DNA of 11,209 bases from Deltaproteobacteria bacterium (GTDB lineage Bacteria > Myxococcota_A > Polyangia > Polyangiales > Houyiibacteriaceae): contig JAFDFW010000034.1 of assembly GCA_019309605.1 (NCBI GenBank), forward strand, positions 1 to 11,209, read 5' to 3'. Shown piece by piece: positions 6,699 through 11,209 of the stretch. The notes below the pieces were generated by a model. The model was not told where the DNA came from, searched no databases, and saw only the letters and a program-made list of their open reading frames with translations. The stretch's first letter is position 1; each line of letters begins with the position of its first letter. The translations under genes and the position numbers were made by a program.

Positions 6699-7558
6699 TC
6701 CCATCTTCATTGTCGATCGGCATTGTTCAATGCGCCCTCCACGGCGAGCGTGACGAAAACGTCGCGCGCGTCGAAGCGTTGGTGCGCGAGGCGGCGGAGC
6801 GGGGCGCGCAGATCATCCTCACCCCGGAACTCTTCGAGGGTCCCTACTTTCCACAGACCGAAGACGAGGCAGCATTCGACCTGGCCGCTCCCCTCGACGG
6901 CCACTCCACTGTGGCGCGCATGCAAGCTCTCGCCGCAGACCTCGGGGTGGTCCTCCCTGTCTCGATCTTCGAACGCGCAGGCCAGAGTTATTACAATAGC
7001 CTCGTGATCATCGACGCCGACGGAACTGCGCTAGGCATCTATCGAAAGAGCCACATCCCGGACGGCCCGGGGTACGAGGAGAAGTTCTACTTTCGACCTG
7101 GAGACACGGGTTTTCGGGTCTGGAATACGCGCTACGGGTGCATCGGGGCGGGTATTTGCTGGGATCAGTGGTTCCCCGAAGCAGCCCGGAGCATGGCTCT
7201 TCAAGGGGCTGAGATCTTACTCTACCCAACCGCAATCGGAAGCGAGCCAAACGCACCGGACGACGACACCAAGGCGCCCTGGCAGCGCGCGATGGTCGGA
7301 CATGCAGTAGCCAACGCCATGCCGGTCGCGGCGGCCAACCGCATCGGCACCGAGGCTGGAATGAAGTTCTACGGGAGCTCTTTCGTGTGCGATCAACGCG
7401 GCGACATGGAGGTCGAGCTCGGACGAGAAGAAGAAGCCGTCGCGACCGCTACGTTCGACCGTGAGGCCCTGCGCCGGTACCGCGCGAACTGGGGATTTTT
7501 TCGTGATCGCCGCCCAGATCTGTATGGCCGGCTGACGGGAGACGAGCCGGTTGATTGA
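6695..7558 (+). CDS. aguB: N-carbamoylputrescine amidase
   Basis: It hydrolyses N-carbamoylputrescine to putrescine, CO2 and ammonia, completing the pathway begun by AguA. The 287-residue protein is a carbon-nitrogen hydrolase (nitrilase superfamily) with the intact Glu-Lys-Cys triad: E45 in TPELFEGPYF, K118 in YRKSHIPDGPGYEEKFYF and C155 in GICWDQWFPE. The stretches IPDGPGYEEKFYFRPGDTGF, ALQGAEILLYPTAIGSEP and AAANRIGTE are characteristic of the AguB/plant NLP1 subgroup, so the specific name is well supported. The ATG at 6695 was chosen because it overlaps the aguA stop as ATGA and matches the family N-terminus; an in-frame ATG at 6644 lies inside aguA and would add a non-family extension. 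The stop overlaps the start of thiE by 8 bases. It is expected to be cytoplasmic. Confidence 0.94.
   Translation: MIPSSLSIGIVQCALHGERDENVARVEALVREAAERGAQIILTPELFEGPYFPQTEDEAAFDLAAPLDGHSTVARMQALAADLGVVLPVSIFERAGQSYYNSLVIIDADGTALGIYRKSHIPDGPGYEEKFYFRPGDTGFRVWNTRYGCIGAGICWDQWFPEAARSMALQGAEILLYPTAIGSEPNAPDDDTKAPWQRAMVGHAVANAMPVAAANRIGTEAGMKFYGSSFVCDQRGDMEVELGREEEAVATATFDREALRRYRANWGFFRDRRPDLYGRLTGDEPVD
7537..7541 (+). promoter_or_regulatory. Shine-Dalgarno supporting the TTG start of thiE
   Basis: GGGAG lies inside the end of aguB, 9 bases before the TTG at 7551. It supports that unusual start codon and translation from within the aguB message. Confidence 0.6.
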
Positions 7559-8126
7559 TTCCCTCTACGCCATCGTCGACGCGGAGGTCGCGGAACACCC
7601 GTTGGCGCTGACATTCCAAGCCTTGAACGCCGGCTGCGCCATCGTACAGCTTCGCGCCAAGCGGCTCGACGACATGGCGTTCCTCGAAATAGCCAAGCGC
7701 ATTCGGTCAGCGTGCACCCACGCTGGCGTTCCATTCGTCGTCAATGACCGTGCGGACATTGCGCGCCTCGTTCGCGCCGACGGGCTGCATCTCGGACAAG
7801 ACGACTTCTCGATCGCAGACGCTCGACGCGTCGTCGGGGACATGCAGATCGGCGTCTCGACCCACACCCTCGAACAGGCAGAAGCCGCAAACGAGGAGGG
7901 CGCAGACCTGATCGCCTTCGGCCCCGTCTTTGCGACGGGGACCAAAGAAAACCCTGACCCGGTCGTAGGCCTCCGGGCCCTTGAAGAGGTTTGCCGCAGG
8001 GTCTCCCGTCCGCTGGTCGGAATTGGAGGAATTACGCCTGAAAACGCGGGTGAAACACTCCGGGCGGGAGCACGGTACGTTGCCGCGATCTCTGCCCTGC
8101 CACGGTTCTTCACAGACGCTTCCTAG
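7551..8126 (+). CDS. thiE: Thiamine-phosphate synthase
   Basis: ThiE joins the pyrimidine (HMP pyrophosphate) and thiazole phosphate halves of thiamine monophosphate. The protein is 191 residues, slightly short for the usual 205-220 but complete as a TIM-barrel. Family motifs appear in order: IVQLRAKRLDD (R35, K37), FVVNDRADIA (N65, D66), GLHLGQDD (D85), IGVSTHT, FGPVFATGTKENPD (T131, K132) and VGIGGITPENA. These cover the pyrophosphate- and magnesium-binding residues. The start is a TTG at 7551 inside the end of aguB, with a good Shine-Dalgarno sequence. No other thiamine gene is adjacent, so this could be a separated thiE or a paralog; it is carried at the end of the polyamine operon by tight overlap. 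It meets the Fic-like gene tail to tail with only 4 bases between the stops. It is expected to be cytoplasmic. Confidence 0.9.
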   Translation: MIDSLYAIVDAEVAEHPLALTFQALNAGCAIVQLRAKRLDDMAFLEIAKRIRSACTHAGVPFVVNDRADIARLVRADGLHLGQDDFSIADARRVVGDMQIGVSTHTLEQAEAANEEGADLIAFGPVFATGTKENPDPVVGLRALEEVCRRVSRPLVGIGGITPENAGETLRAGARYVAAISALPRFFTDAS

Positions 8127-8140
8127 GGCGTCAGTGCCCT
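8125..8140. terminator. Weak inverted repeat at the thiE / Fic convergence
   Basis: AGGGC (8125-8129) and GCCCT (8136-8140) form a 5-bp stem with a 6-base loop across both stop codons. Neither side has a proper T-run (TCTTC follows on the plus strand). It could act as a weak bidirectional terminator, but the stem is short and chance is possible. Confidence 0.25.
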
Positions 8141-8886
8141 TCTTCGAAGTACTGAATCGCGGTTTCGATCGCCGCGCCAAGTGCCTGGTTCACCAGCGTA
8201 GCGGTCGCGTCTTCACCGCTTCGAAGCGCCTCGTAGTAACGCTGCCGCTCGGTCGCGTGGATCACGACCGGCGGGAAGCCGGCTCGCATGAGGATGAGGT
8301 TCATCACCAGGCGAGCAACCTTCCCGCTGTGCCGCGGGAAGGGATAAATGTGCAGCAGTTGATGGTGCACCTTGCTGGCCACGCGCACGGGGTGCATCGT
8401 CTTCTTTGTCTCGGGATCCGCCAGCCACTGCACGAGTTGCCGCATGCGGTAGCTGATCTTGTCTGGCTGCGAGATCTCGTGGAAATAAAGCCGGTGAAGC
8501 GGCATGTCCTTGCGGTACTTCGGCGGGCCCTTCCCTTCGAGCTCCTCGGGCGCAAGCTGAGCGAAGAGCTTTTTGATCACTTCGAGGTTGGGTGTGAACC
8601 TTCGGCGCGAGGACATCTCGCGGATCATCTCGATCGCGCCCATGTGATTCCGAATCTCGTCGTACACCGGGACGAGAGCGGGATCGGCAACGATCTCGTC
8701 GTAGATGGCGGCCCTGAGTTCGTCCGTCGAGTAGACGACGCCTTCGAGCGCGCTGTCGTGGTAGATCCAAGCGATGTCGAAGCGCTCTTGATACTCTTGG
8801 CGCACCTGTGGGCTCGCCGAATCCAGCAGCTCCTGAAGCTGGGCGACTCGCTCTTCTAAGCTCGGACCTTGAAGGGCTTGAACCAA
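8131..8886 (-). CDS. Fic-fold protein with degenerate active-site motif
   Basis: This 251-residue protein looks like a Fic/DOC-family protein. Fic enzymes usually transfer AMP or another phosphate-linked group to a target protein hydroxyl. The fold is suggested by IYHDSALEGVVYSTDEL (residues 41-57), which resembles the N-terminal segment of Fic proteins with a built-in inhibitory (S/T)xxxE(G/N) motif. The core helix pair KVHHQLLHIYPFPRHSGKVA (172-191) and the following RLVMNLILMRAGFPP and ERQRYYEAL agree with Fic proteins. The usual signature HPFx(D/E)GN(G/K)RxxR is here YPFPRHSGKVAR (181-192), so the catalytic His, the acidic residue, the Gly-Asn and the first Arg are all replaced. The protein may be a pseudoenzyme or use altered chemistry. 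The TTG start has a strong GGAGG sequence 7 bases upstream. No antitoxin-like small gene is next to it. It is probably transcribed alone. Confidence 0.8.
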   Translation of the reverse strand: MVQALQGPSLEERVAQLQELLDSASPQVRQEYQERFDIAWIYHDSALEGVVYSTDELRAAIYDEIVADPALVPVYDEIRNHMGAIEMIREMSSRRRFTPNLEVIKKLFAQLAPEELEGKGPPKYRKDMPLHRLYFHEISQPDKISYRMRQLVQWLADPETKKTMHPVRVASKVHHQLLHIYPFPRHSGKVARLVMNLILMRAGFPPVVIHATERQRYYEALRSGEDATATLVNQALGAAIETAIQYFEEGH

Positions 8887-8893
8887 GGAATTT

Positions 8894-8898
8894 CCTCC
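8894..8898 (-). promoter_or_regulatory. Strong Shine-Dalgarno before a TTG start (Fic-like gene)
   Basis: On the minus strand GGAGG (8898-8894) stands 7 bases before the TTG at 8886. It decides the start codon; no ATG or GTG lies at a suitable distance. Confidence 0.8.
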
Positions 8899-8939
8899 AC
8901 CCTCGGGGGACCTACACCGTCGGGCCCGCGCGGCCGGCG

Positions 8940-8968
8940 AAACTAACAGCGGGGCACCAGCGCGTCAA
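8940..8968 (-). promoter_or_regulatory. Putative promoter of the Fic-like gene
   Basis: On the minus strand TTGACG (8968-8963, 5/6 to the -35 consensus) is followed after 17 bases by TAGTTT (8945-8940), a weaker -10. Transcription from about 8933 would give a leader of about 46 bases containing a GC-rich palindromic stretch (8921-8936) and the GGAGG site. This suggests the Fic-like gene is a separate unit from the thioredoxin gene upstream. Confidence 0.45.
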
Positions 8969-8984
8969 CCACGACCAATTTCGG

Positions 8985-9551
8985 CTAATTCAGTGCCTCG
9001 GAAATTGCCCCGCGAAGGCGTATTTTGCTTGGAACGCCGGTAGAAGCCCACCGAACGATGCCGTCCTGGCCTACGATGATGACGGTCGGGAGCATCTTGA
9101 CGGAGTATCGCCTTTGAACCGTCCCGGCTCGATCGTGGAGGCTTGGGAACTCCGTACCGAAGGCCGCGTGGGCGGCTTGTAGGCGCTGCCTGTCGATCGG
9201 CTCGACGTTGACCGCGTAGAACGAGACGCCCTGATCGGCGAACTCCTGGTTGAGCTCGTTGAGGATCGGTGTGGTCCGGCGACACGCGCCGCACCAGCTA
9301 GCCCAGAAGTCGAGGACCACCACTTGGCCGCCCATCTCCGACAAGGTGACCTGGCTGGGACCTCCGGTCTCGGCTCCCGCCGCAACGGCAAGGGTCAAGT
9401 CGGGCGCAGGCTCTCCCGTCAGCGGTGACGCATTGCCACGAGTCATCCAAGCGTAGAGAGCCACGAAGACCATCGCCGTCACCAGCCAGTGAATCCACTG
9501 GCGCGGCGCGGGTGTCGACGGTCCCGTCTTGGCGGAGGGTTCGGTCATCAT
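8985..9551 (-). CDS. TlpA/ResA-like membrane-anchored thioredoxin
   Basis: The 188-residue protein is an extracytoplasmic thiol-disulfide oxidoreductase. One membrane segment at residues 19-36 (WIHWLVTAMVFVALYAW) acts as an N-terminal anchor. A thioredoxin domain follows, starting with GEPAPDLTL and VVVLDFWASWCGACR. C87 and C90 form the redox CGAC site, differing from the more common CPPC. The cis-proline is P155 in KMLPTVIIVG, and the VGQDGIVRWASTG strand closes the domain. Such proteins reduce apocytochromes or other exported thiol proteins; the exact partner cannot be read. The ATG at 9551 overlaps the histidine kinase stop as ATGA, and a second in-frame ATG follows at once (9548), so the start is uncertain by one codon. 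It is the last gene of an operon with the kinase. No ccm/ccs cytochrome maturation genes are next to it. Confidence 0.9.
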   Translation of the reverse strand: MMTEPSAKTGPSTPAPRQWIHWLVTAMVFVALYAWMTRGNASPLTGEPAPDLTLAVAAGAETGGPSQVTLSEMGGQVVVLDFWASWCGACRRTTPILNELNQEFADQGVSFYAVNVEPIDRQRLQAAHAAFGTEFPSLHDRAGTVQRRYSVKMLPTVIIVGQDGIVRWASTGVPSKIRLRGAISEALN

Positions 9552-11059
9552 GAGTCCATCAAGGGAAGCTCGATGCTAAAGCGTGCACCGCCTTCGGGTG
9601 CGCGATCGAGCCGGACTTCCCCGCCGTGCTCCAAGACCACTTTCTTCACGATCGCCAACCCCAAGCCCGTGCCTTCGGCTTTGCTCGTATAGTACGGATC
9701 GAAGACGCGATCCCAGTTCTCCTGGGAGACGCCGGGACCGTTGTCTCGAACCTCGATAAAGCCGGCGTCGTCCGTTCCGTACGCTCGCACCAAGACACGG
9801 CCGCCGCCCGATGGGTGCGCCTCGAAGACCGCCTGAATCGCATTTCGAAGGATGTTGTCGACACCACGCTTGAGCATCATGGGGTCCATACGCACGCGGA
9901 TGGGTTCCGTTGCGCAACTCACCCGCACTTCCACGGGAGCCGGTGTGCCGCGGCCCACGTCCTCCAGGATAGCAGGGACCGAATCTTGAATGCTCTGCGC
10001 CAGGTCGCAGAGATCGGACGGCGATAGATCTGCCCGCGGAAGCTTGGCAAAAGCGCTGAATTCCCCGACGAGCCGCCGCAAAGTAGCCACCTCCTCCTCG
10101 ATGATGGCGCGGGCGTGTTTAAGCTTCTTCCGGTAGGCCTCGTTCTCCCCATCGTAGGTCTCGTCCATCTCCTGCGCAGCGAGCTGGATCGGGGTGAGCG
10201 GGTTCTTGATCTCGTGCGCGAGCCGTCGCGCGAAGTCCTGCCAGGCGCCGATGCGCTGAAGGTACTCGATACGCGTGCGGGAATCGCGCAGGTCGCGGAC
10301 CATGTCGTTGAACGCCTGGGTCAGCTCCGTGACCTCGTCGCTCGCGCCCGTGGGGAGCGTCACGGTGAGGTCCCCGGCGCCGACTTGCCGAGAGGCGGCC
10401 GCGAGTGCGGTCACCCGCCGCGTCACGCGGCGCGACACGATCGCGCCGATCAAGAATGCGACGACAATCACGAGGAACACCATGACGCCAAATGCCCAAA
10501 CGTAGATGTCGGACACGGATGCGCTTTGGCGCTGCAGCCTCGAGTACACCTCGGACGCCTCACCCGCTGCTTGCAGGCGTTCGAAGTACACCTCCGGAAC
10601 TGCCACCTCGACTGCAATCTGCAGTTGCCCTCCGCCGGCAGCGACTTCCCTATCGCGAGTCGTGGTGCGCATCGTCGCGCCGGACGGGTCCGCCTCGCGA
10701 GATACACTCGCGACCTCTTGGCCTGCGCCGTCGGCGATGCGAATCCCTTGCACGACATCGTATCGCTCCAAGAGCTCTTGGAGCAGGCTCTCGAGTTTCG
10801 ATGTGCCGCGGCTCTTCGCCAGCTCAACCTCGACCGCGGCTCCAACGGTGTCCGCGACTTGCTCGGACCCCGACCGAAGCGCCATCAACTGCCCACGACG
10901 AGCTTCCACCCCATGGACCAGCTCGGCGCCGAACCGTTCGTTCACCCCTACTCGATAGACCTCGCGCAGGGCACCCCGAGCAAGGAAGATGCTCCCTCCG
11001 AGGGCGAGAAACACCGATAAACCGATGGCGAATAGGATCTTTCGCTCGAACCGGCTCAT
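9548..11059 (-). CDS. NtrY-like HAMP sensor histidine kinase
   Basis: This 503-residue membrane sensor autophosphorylates on histidine and should pass phosphate to a response regulator. Two membrane segments (about residues 9-29 and 188-207) bracket an extracytoplasmic sensor of about 158 residues that I cannot assign. A HAMP linker follows (about 208-262). The dimerisation and phosphoacceptor box contains H282 in RRLAHEIKNPLTPIQLAA, typical of NtrY-related kinases. The ATPase domain shows the N box NILRNAIQA (N406), G1 box DNGPGV (439-444), F box FDPYYTSK and G2 box GTGLGLAIV. All catalytic boxes look intact. The ATG at 11059 overlaps the stop of the preceding gene as ATGA, and the stop overlaps the thioredoxin gene. 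No response regulator gene lies on the downstream side, so the partner lies outside the window or is encoded elsewhere. Confidence 0.94.
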   Translation of the reverse strand: MSRFERKILFAIGLSVFLALGGSIFLARGALREVYRVGVNERFGAELVHGVEARRGQLMALRSGSEQVADTVGAAVEVELAKSRGTSKLESLLQELLERYDVVQGIRIADGAGQEVASVSREADPSGATMRTTTRDREVAAGGGQLQIAVEVAVPEVYFERLQAAGEASEVYSRLQRQSASVSDIYVWAFGVMVFLVIVVAFLIGAIVSRRVTRRVTALAAASRQVGAGDLTVTLPTGASDEVTELTQAFNDMVRDLRDSRTRIEYLQRIGAWQDFARRLAHEIKNPLTPIQLAAQEMDETYDGENEAYRKKLKHARAIIEEEVATLRRLVGEFSAFAKLPRADLSPSDLCDLAQSIQDSVPAILEDVGRGTPAPVEVRVSCATEPIRVRMDPMMLKRGVDNILRNAIQAVFEAHPSGGGRVLVRAYGTDDAGFIEVRDNGPGVSQENWDRVFDPYYTSKAEGTGLGLAIVKKVVLEHGGEVRLDRAPEGGARFSIELPLMDS

Positions 11060-11209
11060 TCGGGCACCCTCAGGTATTCGCTACGAAATTCGATAGTCCG
11101 CTCGGATCGGCAGATCCGGCGGCGAACGATGTTGACGGTGATCGGGCCGATCGGATCATCGCCGGACGTCGGCCGAATCAACTCACTGCACTGTTTCTTC
11201 GAGATCGGA
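11056..11209 (-). CDS. Unrecognised protein (partial, C-terminus only)
   Basis: The last 50 codons of a gene entering from the right edge are open in the frame that ends with TGA at 11058-11056, overlapping the histidine kinase ATG as ATGA. The tail includes GDDPIGPITVNIVRRRICRS and ends EFRSEYLRVPE. It is basic in the middle and probably beta-rich. I do not recognise the family. In proteobacteria a DUF4390-type exported protein often precedes NtrY, but this tail does not clearly match what I remember of that family. The reading frame is supported only by the overlap and the absence of stops. Confidence 0.6.
   Translation of the reverse strand, partial: PISKKQCSELIRPTSGDDPIGPITVNIVRRRICRSERTIEFRSEYLRVPE

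Noticed and set aside
8131..8886. Fic-like gene as half of a classical toxin-antitoxin pair
   Set aside because: No small antitoxin gene (FicA or Phd type) is adjacent, the catalytic motif is not the toxic form, and the neighbours are housekeeping genes.
8919..8936. GC-rich palindromes (CGGGCCCG, CGGCCG) between the thioredoxin and Fic-like genes as a terminator
   Set aside because: The repeats are short, have no following T-run on the minus strand and lie at or downstream of the probable Fic promoter start; they are better regarded as leader sequence or chance.
10115..11020. A plus-strand open frame of about 300 codons opposite the histidine kinase
   Set aside because: It is antisense to a gene with all catalytic boxes intact. 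Its translation is rich in Arg, His and Asp, as expected from a shadow of GC-rich codons.
1..11209. Mobile elements, CRISPR arrays, tRNA or rRNA genes
   Set aside because: I saw no transposase or integrase motifs, no regularly spaced repeats, and no tRNA-like or rRNA-like sequence. Nearly the whole window is explained by protein genes.

Overview
This high-GC window (roughly 60-65% G+C by eye) is densely packed bacterial DNA with nine complete genes, two partial genes at the edges, and no RNA gene, mobile element or CRISPR array that I could see. The membrane-anchored thioredoxin, the NtrY-like sensor kinase and the exported kinase-like protein suit a Gram-negative-type cell, and a deltaproteobacterial or myxobacterial lineage is possible. 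The succinate dehydrogenase, however, resembles the five-helix Sdh1 form best known from actinobacteria. Taxonomy is therefore left open.

Left region (1-3597, minus strand): a succinate dehydrogenase operon reading sdhC-sdhA-sdhB followed by a small TPR-like protein cut by the window edge. The sdhA/sdhB and sdhB/TPR junctions are 4-base ATGA overlaps, so translation is probably coupled. The sdhC start lies only about 10 bases from a good -10 box, suggesting a leaderless or nearly leaderless message.

Central region (3661-8126, plus strand, divergent from sdhC): a probable five-gene operon. It encodes an ornithine cyclodeaminase/mu-crystallin-family dehydrogenase, an exported protein with clear motifs of the FAM20/Four-jointed secretory-pathway kinases, an agmatine deiminase (aguA), an N-carbamoylputrescine amidase (aguB) and a thiamine-phosphate synthase (thiE). 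AguA and AguB together turn agmatine into putrescine. The cyclodeaminase-family enzyme plausibly acts on related amino acids. The secreted kinase-like gene inside this polyamine operon is the most unusual thing in the window.

Right region (8131-11209, minus strand): a Fic-fold protein whose catalytic signature is heavily altered (His to Tyr, among other changes), which meets thiE tail to tail. Upstream of it is a separate operon: the C-terminus of an unrecognised protein, an NtrY-like HAMP sensor histidine kinase, and a TlpA/ResA-type membrane thioredoxin, joined by ATGA overlaps. No response regulator lies next to the kinase within the window.
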